DNA of 64,000 nt from positions 164,188-228,187 of the forward strand of contig VGVV01000002.1 of assembly GCA_016873895.1 (NCBI GenBank), given 5' to 3'. This stretch comes from Ignavibacteria bacterium. GTDB lineage: Bacteria; Bacteroidota; Ignavibacteria; Kapaibacteriales; Kapaibacteriaceae. The notes under the pieces were generated by a model. That model made no database searches. It saw only the letters and a program-made list of their open reading frames with translations, and was not told the origin of the DNA. A program made the translations under genes and the position numbers. Numbering within the stretch: the first letter of the stretch is position 1; each line of letters begins with the position of its first letter. This document shows, one piece after another, positions 20,270 to 30,020 of the stretch.

Positions 20270-23200
20270 ATGAGGCATTCTACGTTCTTTCTCGCGGCTC
20301 TGGTTTTGCTTGCCTTAGCGACCTATCAGCAGGCATTGAGTGAAACTCACTCCGCCACATCGCCACGGCTAACAGGCTTGATTGAGAACACGGGTCAGTG
20401 GCCAGCGCATGTGCTCTTTGTTGCTCGTCAGAACGGTTCCAACATTTGGATCACCAATAATGGAATTATTCATGATGAGTTCGCAATTGTCAATGGTGAA
20501 CGCTGCGGCAGAATAGTCCAAGAAACTCTTCAACATGGAAAATTTGAACTACAGAACGTAGTATCAGCTGATTGTAAGGGGCAGCCTTTTGTCACGTTTA
20601 TCAAGGGCGATAGGGTCTTCACTTGTAGGATGTTCTCGAGAGCACTGTTCACGGACGTGATACCTGGGGTTGATGTTGCATTTAGGCTAGGAGCAGACGG
20701 ACGCCTCAATCGTACCATCTCGGAGAAGATTCAAGGTGCAGCGCGTGAATTCCGCGTGAGAACACTTGGCGTACTTGGGCCAAGTGTTTTAGAAGTAACG
20801 CCCCCTACCTCATTGGTATACGGTGCATACATCGGGGGCTCGCAGGCAGATGTTCTATCGAATGTAGATCTGATGCCCAACGGCGACGTAATAGTTGCCG
20901 GCAACACAACAGAACTTACCTTTCCAACCTCGGTTGGAGGGTACAAGAATTCTGTCAAGGGGGGTATCGATGCATTTGTTATGCGCTGTGATTCGAAGCT
21001 GCAGCGCATTGTATCCTACACATTCTTCGGTGGATCTTCAGACGAGCGGGTGCGCGCCATGACGATCGATGGCAACAACAATGTGTACATCTGTGGCGAG
21101 ACAACTTCGAACGATCTGCCTACGACGAACACCGCCACAAGTAGAACGTATAAAGTAGGCCTTGATGCATTCGTTGCAAAGTTTGATTCAACCCTGACCA
21201 AACTACTCACGGGGTTCTATCATGGTGGAAATCGTGATGATATTGCCCGTGGAATAGCAGTCGATGACAATGGCACAATCGTGATCGCAGGTTCTACCAC
21301 CTCAACGGTAAATCTGCCGAATACGATGCCCGCAACTGCGGCACTAACGTGGACATATTACCCGCAGATGGGCAACCCAGAGCCAATCTCTGTTACAATC
21401 ACAAGTGGTAGAACGAACACCGGTAATATTGATGGGTTTGTCGCAACCTTCAATGGGAGTGGCATTATGCAACAGTCGAGGTACTTCGGCAAAGAGGGCT
21501 CAGACTTTTTTACAGCTGTAGCTTTTGATAAGTCAAGTAACGTCTATCTGACAGGATCTACCACATCGACAAATTTTGAAACTGTTCCCGTTGCCAATGC
21601 AAAGTGGAACGGACGTCTGCCATTCGACAGAACATACAATGGTGGGCCAACCGACGCATTTGTTGTGAAGTTCAATCAAAACCTAACGTATTCACAAACG
21701 GATGGCGAGACATTTAGTACGTTCCTGGGTGGAAACAAAGACGAAGAGGCACGATCAATTCAGGTAGATGCACTAGGCAGGATTTACATCACTGGTGTAA
21801 CAACTTCTACCAACATGCCTGCTATTGGCACGCTAGCAACACTTAACGCTGGAAAAAAGGATGCGTTCTACGCGCAGTTCGGAGCAGACGGTGGTGATAT
21901 TTCTGGCTGCACCTATTTTGGTGGTTCCGGTGATGATGATCTTGTTGCGGCACGCATTGTTCCCAATACCTCAAGTTTGTTGCTCTATGGAACTACAGAA
22001 TCACAGGACTTTCCATTTGAAGGTCAGGGGGCTGCCAACGTACGCGAAGGAGCAACTGATGGATTCCTCTCAGTCATCAGTTTGGGATCTGTGACACATT
22101 CAACATTGATTGTTGGTAACAAGAGAGATACGATCGTCGCAGCCATTGCCGACCGCCTTGGCAATCCATACTATATCATGAACTCAACATCAGATGACCT
22201 AGCCGTGCACGATAGTAGTTTTCAAAAAACGTCATCTGGACAAACTGGATTCGTTGGGAAGCTCGCTTTTGGAACGCTTGAGCTATCATCTCCAACTGGT
22301 GGTGAGACTGTTTGCGTTGGGGCCTCACGCTCGATCTCTTGGGCAGCTCTTGGTATGCCTGATACGACAAAGTTCAAGATTGAGTATAGTCAAGCAGGAT
22401 CTGGCCTCTGGAAGGAAGCCGTTAAGAGTGTTGGTGGCCGCAGCTACTCGTGGAAAGTACCCGCACTGCCGAATGGCACGTACGTGGTCCGATTGTCAAC
22501 GATCTATGGTCATGTTAGCGAGCTAACCACTCCATTCATGATCTCAAATCCACCGTCTATACTTACGCAGCCAAAAAATGCGTCAGCTTGTTTGGGTCAG
22601 CCAGTATCAATAGCTGTCTCGGCGGCAGGGGCTGGACTCAAGTTCCAGTGGCGTAAACAAGGAGTCAACATTGCTGGCGCTACAGACTCGGTCTACAGGA
22701 TTGCCTCGCTCGATGCCAACGGCCTTGGCAAATACGAATGCGTAGTATCTGGAATGTGTACACCTAATGTTACGTCCCAAACAGTGACGATTGCCTCTGC
22801 AACGCCAACGGTGATAACCACCCAGCCACAAACGAACGTTACTGTTGATGTTGGTATGCCATTTAGCTTGTCTGTAGTTGCTGGTGGTAGCTACCTAGCT
22901 TATCAATGGTTCAAAAACGACAGCCCCGTAAATGGTGCATCCACATCTCAGTTCAGCGTTGCCTCGTCTGCCAAGAATGATGAAGGGCAATACACATGCG
23001 AGGTTACCGGCGGATGCGGCAAGGTGAAGAGCACAGCATCAACAGTTGTTGTGCGAGATGGCACATCGGTTCATGAGGATGTTCAGCATGACGGAACCAT
23101 TGTACGCGTACTCGGACCTCAGCCAGCTGTCGAAAACGTACGTATCTATCTTGGTCTTGTGCGCAATCAGGTTGTAATCGCCAGACTCATAGATATGCGG

Positions 23201-23350
23201 GGAGCAGAGGTTTTTCAGCAAAATCTTGGTATGCTCTCTACCGGAGACCACACAGTAGTGCTGCCTGTACGTAACTGCTCTGTCGGTAGTTACATGCTTG
23301 AGATACAGTATGGCGCAACCACGGTGCGCCGTAGCGTTATCGTTGAGTAG
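20270..23350 (+). CDS. SBBP/Ig-domain surface protein with T9SS signal, paralogue 3 of 3
   Basis: This 1026-residue protein has the same domain order as the two preceding genes: signal peptide (about 1-24), DUF7948-like domain with LIENTGQWP, SBBP repeats (about 183-665; TFFGGSSDE, VYICGETTS), Kre9-like domain (SPTGGETVC, ISWAALGMPD), two Ig-like domains with YQW or FQW and EGQYTCEV motifs, and a T9SS type A C-terminus (about 930-1026). The frame is intact through the spot where paralogue 2 is broken (YHGGNRDD). Paralogues 2 and 3 share long near-identical phrases in the Kre9 and Ig parts, suggesting duplication with possible gene conversion. No clear terminator follows before sufB, which has its own candidate promoter. 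Confidence 0.88.
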   Translation: MRHSTFFLAALVLLALATYQQALSETHSATSPRLTGLIENTGQWPAHVLFVARQNGSNIWITNNGIIHDEFAIVNGERCGRIVQETLQHGKFELQNVVSADCKGQPFVTFIKGDRVFTCRMFSRALFTDVIPGVDVAFRLGADGRLNRTISEKIQGAAREFRVRTLGVLGPSVLEVTPPTSLVYGAYIGGSQADVLSNVDLMPNGDVIVAGNTTELTFPTSVGGYKNSVKGGIDAFVMRCDSKLQRIVSYTFFGGSSDERVRAMTIDGNNNVYICGETTSNDLPTTNTATSRTYKVGLDAFVAKFDSTLTKLLTGFYHGGNRDDIARGIAVDDNGTIVIAGSTTSTVNLPNTMPATAALTWTYYPQMGNPEPISVTITSGRTNTGNIDGFVATFNGSGIMQQSRYFGKEGSDFFTAVAFDKSSNVYLTGSTTSTNFETVPVANAKWNGRLPFDRTYNGGPTDAFVVKFNQNLTYSQTDGETFSTFLGGNKDEEARSIQVDALGRIYITGVTTSTNMPAIGTLATLNAGKKDAFYAQFGADGGDISGCTYFGGSGDDDLVAARIVPNTSSLLLYGTTESQDFPFEGQGAANVREGATDGFLSVISLGSVTHSTLIVGNKRDTIVAAIADRLGNPYYIMNSTSDDLAVHDSSFQKTSSGQTGFVGKLAFGTLELSSPTGGETVCVGASRSISWAALGMPDTTKFKIEYSQAGSGLWKEAVKSVGGRSYSWKVPALPNGTYVVRLSTIYGHVSELTTPFMISNPPSILTQPKNASACLGQPVSIAVSAAGAGLKFQWRKQGVNIAGATDSVYRIASLDANGLGKYECVVSGMCTPNVTSQTVTIASATPTVITTQPQTNVTVDVGMPFSLSVVAGGSYLAYQWFKNDSPVNGASTSQFSVASSAKNDEGQYTCEVTGGCGKVKSTASTVVVRDGTSVHEDVQHDGTIVRVLGPQPAVENVRIYLGLVRNQVVIARLIDMRGAEVFQQNLGMLSTGDHTVVLPVRNCSVGSYMLEIQYGATTVRRSVIVE

Positions 23351-23432
23351 TGCCTGTTTCGTTCTAGATTCATCAGCCGACGGGAACCTCTAGCCCCTTG
23401 CATGCGTTTCTAATATCGGACTAAAATAGTCG

Positions 23433-23440
23433 TATATTTG
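23433..23440 (+). promoter_or_regulatory. Candidate -7 promoter box of the suf cluster
   Basis: TATATTTG fits the Bacteroidota -7 consensus TAnnTTTG and ends 6 bases before the sufB ATG. Transcription would start at or next to the ATG, giving a leaderless mRNA. The same arrangement occurs at 42450-42457. Confidence 0.5.
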
Positions 23441-23446
23441 CACGCT

Positions 23447-24892
23447 ATGGCACAAGAACAAAACATCCTGGATGAAGTAGTCCAGAGTGACTACAAGTAC
23501 GGGTTTACCACCGATATCGAGCAGGAGTTACTTCCGAAGGGGCTCGACGAGTCGGTTATCCGTTTTATTTCTGCTAAGAAAAACGAGCCTGAATGGCTGC
23601 TGGAGTGGCGTTTAAAGGCCTTCGAGCAGTGGAAGCGCATGGTCGAGCCTACCTGGCCGAATGTGAAGTACCCACGGGTAGATTTTCAGGATATCATCTA
23701 CTGGGCAGCACCAAAGAAGAAGGAAGGTCCTGCATCACTAGACGAAGTTGATCCGGAGCTCCTGGCAACATTCGAAAAGTTGGGCATCCCGCTCGAGGAA
23801 CAGAAAGTCTTAGCAGGCGTAGCCGTTGATGTTGTGCTCGACAGCGTTAGCGTGAAGACAACATTTCAAGATAAGCTAGCCGAGCTGGGGATCATCTTTT
23901 GTCCGATCAGCGAGGCCGTAGCCAATCATCCCGAGCTTGTTCGTCAGTACATCGGCTCGGTGGTGCCAACGAACGATAATTTCTATGCGGCACTCAATTC
24001 CGCAGTTTTCAGTGATGGCTCGTTTGTATACATACCGAAGGGTGTTCGTTGTCCGATTGAGCTAAGCACGTACTTCCGTATTAATGCACGAAACACAGGA
24101 CAGTTCGAACGTACGCTGATTATCGCTGATGAGGGTAGTTATGTTAGCTACCTTGAGGGCTGTACTGCACCGCAACGCGATGAAAATCAGTTGCATGCAG
24201 CAGTTGTAGAGCTCGTGGCCCATAGAGACGCAGAAATCAAATACTCAACTGTTCAGAATTGGTTCCCTGGAGACGCCAACGGCAAGGGCGGTATTTACAA
24301 CTTCGTTACCAAGCGTGGTGTGTGCGAGGGACGCAACAGCAAAATTTCATGGACGCAAGTAGAGACGGGTTCTGCAATTACGTGGAAATATCCAAGTGTT
24401 GTGCTCAAGGGCGACAACTCAATGGGCGAATTCTATTCGGTAGCGGTTACGAATAATCATCAGCAGGCTGATACCGGTACAAAGATGATTCACATCGGTA
24501 AGAATACCCGCAGCCGCATCGTGTCAAAGGGTATCTCTGCTGGAGTATCGCAGAACTCGTATCGTGGCTTGGTGAAGATTCTCAAAGTAGCGCAAGGCGC
24601 TCGTAATTACTCTCAATGCGACTCACTACTCATTGGTGATGCATGCGGAGCGCATACCTTTCCGTACTTGGAAGTTGCCAACGAGACTGCTACAGTAGAG
24701 CACGAGGCAACGACGTCGAAGATCGGCGAAGACATGCTATTCTATTGCAACCAGCGTGGAATAGATACGGAAGCAGCTGTGGCACTTATCGTTAACGGCT
24801 ATGCACGCGAGGTGCTCAATCAACTGCCCATGGAGTTTGCCGTGGAGGCACAGAAACTACTTGCCATCTCATTAGAAGGAAGCGTCGGATGA
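23447..24892 (+). CDS. sufB: Fe-S cluster assembly protein SufB
   Basis: SufB is the core of the SufBCD scaffold on which [Fe-S] clusters are built in the cytoplasm. This 481-residue protein carries the family blocks [53 protein letters not shown] and a C-terminal part with [12 protein letters not shown] (the conserved cysteine) and [12 protein letters not shown] (the conserved glutamate region). I use ATG 23447; an in-frame TTG at 23438 overlaps the promoter box TATATTTG and is less likely. No Shine-Dalgarno sequence precedes the ATG, in keeping with a leaderless start. The stop overlaps the sufC start as ATGA. It opens a cluster of ten or eleven genes on Fe-S biogenesis and oxidative stress. 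Confidence 0.97.
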   Translation: MAQEQNILDEVVQSDYKYGFTTDIEQELLPKGLDESVIRFISAKKNEPEWLLEWRLKAFEQWKRMVEPTWPNVKYPRVDFQDIIYWAAPKKKEGPASLDEVDPELLATFEKLGIPLEEQKVLAGVAVDVVLDSVSVKTTFQDKLAELGIIFCPISEAVANHPELVRQYIGSVVPTNDNFYAALNSAVFSDGSFVYIPKGVRCPIELSTYFRINARNTGQFERTLIIADEGSYVSYLEGCTAPQRDENQLHAAVVELVAHRDAEIKYSTVQNWFPGDANGKGGIYNFVTKRGVCEGRNSKISWTQVETGSAITWKYPSVVLKGDNSMGEFYSVAVTNNHQQADTGTKMIHIGKNTRSRIVSKGISAGVSQNSYRGLVKILKVAQGARNYSQCDSLLIGDACGAHTFPYLEVANETATVEHEATTSKIGEDMLFYCNQRGIDTEAAVALIVNGYAREVLNQLPMEFAVEAQKLLAISLEGSVG

Positions 24893-25656
24893 GTTCATTG
24901 TTAGAAATCAAAAATCTTCATGCATCAATTGAAGACCGTGAGATCCTCAAAGGGGTAGATCTTGTGGTACATGCCGGAGAAGTTCATGCAATCATGGGCC
25001 CAAACGGTTCCGGCAAATCAACCCTGGCCTCGGTTCTCGCAGGCAAGGAAGACTACACGGTAACTGAAGGCTCCATTCTGCTGAACGGTAAGGATCTCAT
25101 GGAGCTTTCACCAGAGGATCGCTCACATGAGGGCTTGTTCTTGGCCTTTCAATACCCAGTTGAAATCCCCGGCGTATCGACTGCAAACTTTCTCAAGACA
25201 GCGGTGAACGAGCATCGTGCGTATCGCGGTGATGAGCCCCTTGACCCCGGCGCATTTCTTGCGTTGATGAAAGAAAAGATGAAACTGGTAGAAATGGATC
25301 CGTCGTTTCTGCAGCGCTCCCTTAACGAGGGTTTTTCAGGGGGCGAGAAAAAGCGCAATGAAATCTTTCAAATGGCAATGCTGGAACCAACGCTCGCTGT
25401 GCTTGATGAGACCGATTCTGGACTAGACATCGATGCACTTCGCATCGTTGCAGGTGGTGTAAATGCACTTCGCACGCCAAACAATGCCACGGTAGTTATC
25501 ACACACTATCAGCGTCTACTCGATTACATCGTGCCGGACGTAGTACACGTACTGTGGAATGGAAGGATTGTACGTTCGGGCGACAAGTCGCTAGCACTTG
25601 AGCTCGAAAAGCGCGGATATGACTGGATCAAAAACGAAACTGCGGTGGAGGCTTGA
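24889..25656 (+). CDS. sufC: Fe-S cluster assembly ATPase SufC
   Basis: SufC is the ABC-type ATPase of the SufBCD scaffold; ATP binding drives the shape change needed for cluster assembly. The 255-residue protein has Walker [13 protein letters not shown], the SufC-type signature [11 protein letters not shown] and Walker B with [16 protein letters not shown], where ETDSGLD in place of EPxxGLD is diagnostic of SufC. A switch histidine follows in [10 protein letters not shown]. It overlaps sufB by 4 bases (ATGA) and sufD by 1 base (TGATG), so expression of the three should be tightly coupled. Confidence 0.98.
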   Translation: MSSLLEIKNLHASIEDREILKGVDLVVHAGEVHAIMGPNGSGKSTLASVLAGKEDYTVTEGSILLNGKDLMELSPEDRSHEGLFLAFQYPVEIPGVSTANFLKTAVNEHRAYRGDEPLDPGAFLALMKEKMKLVEMDPSFLQRSLNEGFSGGEKKRNEIFQMAMLEPTLAVLDETDSGLDIDALRIVAGGVNALRTPNNATVVITHYQRLLDYIVPDVVHVLWNGRIVRSGDKSLALELEKRGYDWIKNETAVEA

Positions 25657-26948
25657 TGTCCACGCTGCCTTTGGCAACAAACATCCAGGACGCTTTCGAC
25701 GCACTCGCAACAGCCATGTATGGAACTTCTGCTGAGCCATTTCACAGTGCACGCAAAGCGGCAATGGACGGGTTCAATGAACGCGGAATTCCTACAACGC
25801 GTCATGAAGAATGGAAATACACAAATGTGATGCCAATTGCCGCCAAGACATGGCGGCACGTACAGAATGTATGGTCAGACGGCACCATCACAGATCACGT
25901 CCATCCGGTTCCAGGGCTGCAGAATGCAATTGGCATTGTTCTGCGCAATGGCATCATACATCTAACAGGAAGTACGATTCCAGACGGCGTAGAGATTATG
26001 CCGCTTTCGTCTGCATCTGTTGAAGACGTTAACGAAAGCGATTTGCACGACAACCCATTTGCAGTTGCTGCAATGGCACTCTCATCAGAAGGTGTGCTGG
26101 TAAGGGTTGCCGATAATGTGCAGTGCCCACATACTATTCACGTGATGGTCTGTGGCGAAACAGATGATGACGGCATTCTGTTAACAACGAGAGTCTTCGT
26201 TAGTGCTGGACGCAATGCACAAGTAGATGTGATCGAGACTCATCACACGCTCGGTGGGGCAGACTTACTAAGCCTTGGGGTTTGCAGTGCAGTTGTTCAT
26301 GAGGGGGCGCGCATGTCGTACGTGAAGATCATCGACGACGCATCAGCGTTGCATCACATCGGACAACTCACGGCACGTGTCGAACGTTCTGGAACGTTTG
26401 CTTCTCATAGTATCAATCTGAACGCTGGTTTTGTCCGCAACGATGCTCAGATCAAACTCGCTGGTGAGCTTAGTCAGGGGTTCCTGTATGGAACTAGTAT
26501 ACTCGATGGCGTGCAGTATGTAGACAACCATACGGTTGTTGACCACATGGTGCCGCACTGTCATAGCGAAGAGCTCTACAAGGGAGTATACAACGGCGCT
26601 TCTGCTGGGGTGTTCAATGGCAAAATATTTGTGCGGCCTCAGGCGCAGAAGACAACAGCATATCAGTCCAGTCACTCGCTGCTATTGAGCGGTAAGGCAC
26701 AGGTTAATGCAAAGCCGCAGCTCGAAATTTGGGCGGACGATGTAAAGTGCTCGCATGGTGCAACTACCGGACAGCTCAATGAAGATGCTGTGTTTTACTT
26801 GCAGGCTCGTGGTCTTGAACGTTCAAAGGCGGTGGCTATGTTAACCAATGCATTCGCAGCAGAGGTCCTTGAAAAGCTTCCACATGGAGAGCTCAAGAAC
26901 CATCTTTTGCAGCGCCTTGCAGACAAACTGGGAGCAGCTGGCCTATGA
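25656..26948 (+). CDS. sufD: Fe-S cluster assembly protein SufD
   Basis: SufD pairs with SufB in the SufBC2D scaffold and helps iron entry. The 430-residue protein begins [10 protein letters not shown] start at ATG 25656, inside the TGATG overlap with sufC, rather than at TTG 25653. Diagnostic features are the N-terminal RHEEWKYTNVMP motif, a right-handed beta-helix centre, and the C-terminal segment with YQSSHSLLLS, DDVKCSHGATTG and the ARGLERSKAVAMLTNAF block. The conserved histidine (in CSHGAT) is present. Length is normal. The stop overlaps the sufS start as ATGA. Confidence 0.96.
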   Translation: MSTLPLATNIQDAFDALATAMYGTSAEPFHSARKAAMDGFNERGIPTTRHEEWKYTNVMPIAAKTWRHVQNVWSDGTITDHVHPVPGLQNAIGIVLRNGIIHLTGSTIPDGVEIMPLSSASVEDVNESDLHDNPFAVAAMALSSEGVLVRVADNVQCPHTIHVMVCGETDDDGILLTTRVFVSAGRNAQVDVIETHHTLGGADLLSLGVCSAVVHEGARMSYVKIIDDASALHHIGQLTARVERSGTFASHSINLNAGFVRNDAQIKLAGELSQGFLYGTSILDGVQYVDNHTVVDHMVPHCHSEELYKGVYNGASAGVFNGKIFVRPQAQKTTAYQSSHSLLLSGKAQVNAKPQLEIWADDVKCSHGATTGQLNEDAVFYLQARGLERSKAVAMLTNAFAAEVLEKLPHGELKNHLLQRLADKLGAAGL

Positions 26949-28162
26949 TCTATGATCTACGATCGCAGTTCCCAATTTTGCAGCGCCATGTGCATGGTGA
27001 TAAGCCCCTTGTATACCTCGACAATGCGGCCACGACACAAAAGCCGAAGGCCGTACTTGATGCGATAGCAGACTTCTATGTAACGTCGAATGCAAATGCT
27101 CACCGAGGCGGTCATGCACTCGGAGCAGAGGCTACAGCGTTATATGAATCAGCGCGGGGTACTATTGGCAGATTTCTGAACGCCGCACCTGAGTCTGTTG
27201 TCTTCACTCATGGGGCAACTGAAGCACTCAACTTGTTGGCTACCTCGATTGAACGTACCTATGGTGCATCCCTTCGTGGCAAGAGCATAGTGATATCAGA
27301 AATGGAGCATCATGCCAATATCGTTCCGTGGCAGGTTCTTTGTGAACGTACTGGTGCGCTCTTGAAGGTGATACGCATTTGTGACGATGGGTCGCTCGAC
27401 ATGCAGCATGCACAAGAACTTATCGCTCATAACTGTGCCGTTGTTTCAATTGCGCATATGTCGAATGTACTGGGTACGATCAATGATGTTGAAACAATCT
27501 GTACTTGGGCAAGAGAGCATGGCGCACATTCAATTGTTGATGGGTGCCAATTCGTGGTACACAATCAGGTGAGCGTGGATAACATTGGCTGTGATGCGTA
27601 TGTCTTTGGTGGACACAAGGTTTATGGTCCGTTTGGAATTGGTGTTCTCTATGGCAGGCCAGAATGGTTAACCGTTCTCGAGCCCTATCAGGCCGGTGGC
27701 GCAATGATCGACAACGTAACCTTCGAGAAGACCACCTACGCAGAACCTCCATTGCGTTTTGAAGCTGGAACGCCCAACATTGAAGGTGCCATAGGACTCG
27801 GAGCGGCTATTAACTGGCTTTCAAGCATCGATCGTAAGACGGTAGCTGATCAAGAAACTTCTGTTACAGAAGCCATGATCGATGGACTCTTGCAACATGA
27901 TCGTGTTCGTGTTATCGGTGGCGATTATGCGCGTAACGGAATCATCTCCATCGTGGTTGATGGTATCCATGCCAATGATCTTGGTACGCTCATGGATGAG
28001 CAGGGGGTAGCCGTGCGCACTGGTCATCATTGCGCAATGCCTCTGATGCGTCGATTAGGTCTTCAAGGTACCTTGCGCGCATCTGTTGCAGCGTATAACT
28101 CGATCGATGATGCACACCGATTCCTCGATGCATTTTCACGTTCATGTAGGATGCTAGGATAG
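26945..28162 (+). CDS. sufS: Cysteine desulfurase SufS
   Basis: SufS is a PLP enzyme that takes sulfur from L-cysteine as a persulfide for cluster assembly, releasing alanine. The 405-residue protein shows YLDNAATTQKP, the NAHRGGHALG block, HHANIVPWQ (SEMEHHANIVPW context), the PLP lysine in FGGHKVYGPFG, the FEAGTPNIEGAIG block and the active-site cysteine in VRTGHHCAMPL, typical of group II desulfurases that need SufE. Its SufE partner follows 5 bases downstream. The start ATG overlaps the sufD stop as ATGA. All key residues are visible. Confidence 0.97.
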   Translation: MIYDLRSQFPILQRHVHGDKPLVYLDNAATTQKPKAVLDAIADFYVTSNANAHRGGHALGAEATALYESARGTIGRFLNAAPESVVFTHGATEALNLLATSIERTYGASLRGKSIVISEMEHHANIVPWQVLCERTGALLKVIRICDDGSLDMQHAQELIAHNCAVVSIAHMSNVLGTINDVETICTWAREHGAHSIVDGCQFVVHNQVSVDNIGCDAYVFGGHKVYGPFGIGVLYGRPEWLTVLEPYQAGGAMIDNVTFEKTTYAEPPLRFEAGTPNIEGAIGLGAAINWLSSIDRKTVADQETSVTEAMIDGLLQHDRVRVIGGDYARNGIISIVVDGIHANDLGTLMDEQGVAVRTGHHCAMPLMRRLGLQGTLRASVAAYNSIDDAHRFLDAFSRSCRMLG

Positions 28163-28167
28163 AAAAC

Positions 28168-28590
28168 GTGACAATTATTGAAACCATAGAGCAACTCGCG
28201 GCAAAACTCGCTGGGCTTCCCGACTGGGAGGACCGGTATACCGAGATCATAGCCATGGGTAAGGGGTTGCCACTCTACCCAGAAGAGTTTCGCAGCGACC
28301 AGTTCAAAGTTAAGGGATGTCAATCGCAAGTCTGGTTGCATCCGAGAAACGAGGCCGGTGTGCTCCATTTCGATGCTGACTCAGATGCCTTGATTGTTAA
28401 GGGGCTTGTAGCCCTTCTCATGAACGTATACTCAGGTCGCACGCCAGCCGAGATCGTTGCAAGCAATGATGACATTGCAAAGGAATTGTCGCTAGAGCAA
28501 CATCTTTCGCCTAATCGGGCAAACGGTCTTGCAAGCATGATCAAGCAGATTCGTCTCTATGCACTCGCTTACTCATTATTGAAACCATGA
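28168..28590 (+). CDS. sufE: Sulfur acceptor SufE
   Basis: SufE accepts persulfide sulfur from SufS on a conserved cysteine and hands it to SufB. This 140-residue protein begins at GTG 28168, with GAAAAC just before it, and has the typical GLPDWEDRYTEI and LPLYPEEFR blocks, the active cysteine in FKVKGCQSQVWL, and a C-terminal LSPNRANGLASM block. Size and motifs are canonical. It lies directly after sufS and overlaps the next gene as ATGA, so donor and acceptor are made together. Confidence 0.95.
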   Translation: MTIIETIEQLAAKLAGLPDWEDRYTEIIAMGKGLPLYPEEFRSDQFKVKGCQSQVWLHPRNEAGVLHFDADSDALIVKGLVALLMNVYSGRTPAEIVASNDDIAKELSLEQHLSPNRANGLASMIKQIRLYALAYSLLKP

Positions 28591-28928
28591 GCCAAGACCA
28601 GCAACACCAAGAACCTCAGCTAGAGGAATCACTTCGAGACAGGGTGATCGGTGCCATTCGTACAGTGTACGACCCAGAAATCCCCGTAGACATCTACGAA
28701 CTCGGATTGATTTATGAAGTAAGGATTATTGATGGAACGCAGATTCATGTTGTGATGACGTTAACAACGCCCAATTGTCCGTCTGCTCAGTCGCTACCAG
28801 CAGAGGTAGAGAGGGTGGTTCGTGAAGTAGAAGGCGTGAGCAGTGCAAGCCTGGAGATTACATTCGACCCACCGTGGGACAAGACGATGATGTCGGAGGC
28901 GGCACTATTTTCAATTGGACTTTTTTAG
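28587..28928 (+). CDS. SufT-like MIP18/DUF59 family protein
   Basis: This 113-residue protein is a single MIP18/DUF59 domain: DPEIPVDIYELGLIYEV, then MTLTTPNCPSAQSLP with the conserved cysteine, then FDPPWDKTMMS. Family members in suf operons (SufT, the C-terminal part of PaaD-like proteins) help mature or deliver Fe-S clusters to target proteins. Position inside this suf cluster, with an ATGA overlap to sufE, supports that role. The protein is small and complete. I leave the symbol empty because sufT, and paaD of the phenylacetate pathway, share the domain and cannot be told apart by reading alone. Confidence 0.9.
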   Translation: MSQDQQHQEPQLEESLRDRVIGAIRTVYDPEIPVDIYELGLIYEVRIIDGTQIHVVMTLTTPNCPSAQSLPAEVERVVREVEGVSSASLEITFDPPWDKTMMSEAALFSIGLF

Positions 28929-28940
28929 GACGCTTAGCTG

Positions 28941-30005
28941 GTGTTTTACTCATTACCTATACAACGTGTTTGGAACGAGACACAGGATGCTGTGGCGATC
29001 TCCTTTGATGTTCCTGATAAACTTCGAGACGTATTCCGATATAAGCATGGACAGTATATCACACTAAAGACTGATATCGGTGGGCTTCAGGAGCGTCGGG
29101 CATATTCGCTTTGTTCGAGTCCATACGTGGACGAGCCCCTAACTATTGCAGTAAAAAAGATCTCCGATGGTACTGTCTCTACGTGGCTTAACGAAAATGT
29201 TAGAGTGGGTGCATCACTCGAGGTTATGGCCCCGATGGGCAATTTTACGATTGAATTAGACCCATCAAAGTGCCGGCACATTTTTTGTGTAGCGGGTGGC
29301 AGCGGCATTACTCCGATACTATCAATTATCAAATCTGTATTGCAGGTTGAGCATAACTCGGCTGTAGCGTTACTGTATGCAAATGTGCAGTCCAGTTCGG
29401 TGATGTTCGGTGAGCTTTTATCTGCGCTCGAACAGGAACATCGTGGACGATTGAACGTTATACATGCTCTCGAATCAGGCGATACGGCTTCTGCACATCT
29501 GGCTGGAAGGCTGAACCACAACGACATTGCGCGTGTTTTGACTACCCATGTGCCTGTAATTGATAAGGTTGAGGCATTTTTGTGTGGTCCGGAGGGGCTG
29601 ATGACCATCGCTCGGGCCTGCCTAGTCGAACATGGTCTGCCACAACAAAGAATTCACCAGGAATATTTTTCACTTTCGTCAACAACTGAATCTGCGAATA
29701 CAATGTCAGAATCTTCACAAGAACTTGTTATGCGTCGTGTAAAGATCCGTCTCTATGGAGAGGATCATGAGTTCGACGTTCAACCAGACGAGACATTCCT
29801 TTCGGCTGCTCAGCGCGCCAACCTTGACCCACCGTATGCATGCCAGATAGGCGCATGTTGTACGTGCAGGGCTAAGCTTGTTTCAGGGACAGCAGTGATG
29901 GATGAGCGCGAGGCCTTATCGGACGACGAGATCGCAGATGGATATATTCTCACCTGCCAGGCGCATCCCACATCAGATGGATGCTTCGCAGATTACGATC
30001 AATAG
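28941..30005 (+). CDS. PaaE-like flavin/2Fe-2S oxidoreductase
   Basis: The 354-residue protein is a ferredoxin-NADP reductase-type enzyme with a fused C-terminal plant-type ferredoxin. It has an FAD-binding part (RAYSLCSSP), an NAD(P)-binding part (VAGGSGITPIL and LCGPEGLM) and a [2Fe-2S] motif CQIGACCTCRAK with a distal cysteine (LTCQAHP). This is the architecture of PaaE, the reductase of phenylacetyl-CoA epoxidase, but no paaABC genes are present. Placed inside a suf cluster, it could instead feed electrons for cluster assembly or repair; that is inference. It starts at GTG 28941, 12 bases after the preceding stop. A plain ferredoxin reductase for another oxygenase is the alternative. Confidence 0.88.
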   Translation: MFYSLPIQRVWNETQDAVAISFDVPDKLRDVFRYKHGQYITLKTDIGGLQERRAYSLCSSPYVDEPLTIAVKKISDGTVSTWLNENVRVGASLEVMAPMGNFTIELDPSKCRHIFCVAGGSGITPILSIIKSVLQVEHNSAVALLYANVQSSSVMFGELLSALEQEHRGRLNVIHALESGDTASAHLAGRLNHNDIARVLTTHVPVIDKVEAFLCGPEGLMTIARACLVEHGLPQQRIHQEYFSLSSTTESANTMSESSQELVMRRVKIRLYGEDHEFDVQPDETFLSAAQRANLDPPYACQIGACCTCRAKLVSGTAVMDEREALSDDEIADGYILTCQAHPTSDGCFADYDQ

Positions 30006-30020
30006 CGTGTGTAGTAGGTA

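Larger units (their letters stand above)
13886..23350 (+). repeat. Tandem array of three paralogous SBBP/Ig genes
   Basis: Three genes of about 3.06-3.08 kb (13886, 17090 and 20270) stand head to tail with 141- and 103-base gaps and share one domain plan. Close matches include the TDAFVVKLNNELALAKSDDG phrase (copies 1 and 2; exactly 20 residues, V replaced by L once) and the TTPTGGET Kre9-like start. They probably arose by duplication. Confidence 0.85.

Noticed and set aside
13886-23350. CRISPR-like or simple tandem repeats
   Set aside because: Repetition is at the level of protein domains and whole genes; no short direct repeats with regular spacers were seen.
23351-23432. tRNA or small RNA before sufB
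   Set aside because: The 80 or so bases do not fold into a cloverleaf and lack the TTCGANNC T-loop; I see only the promoter box at the end.
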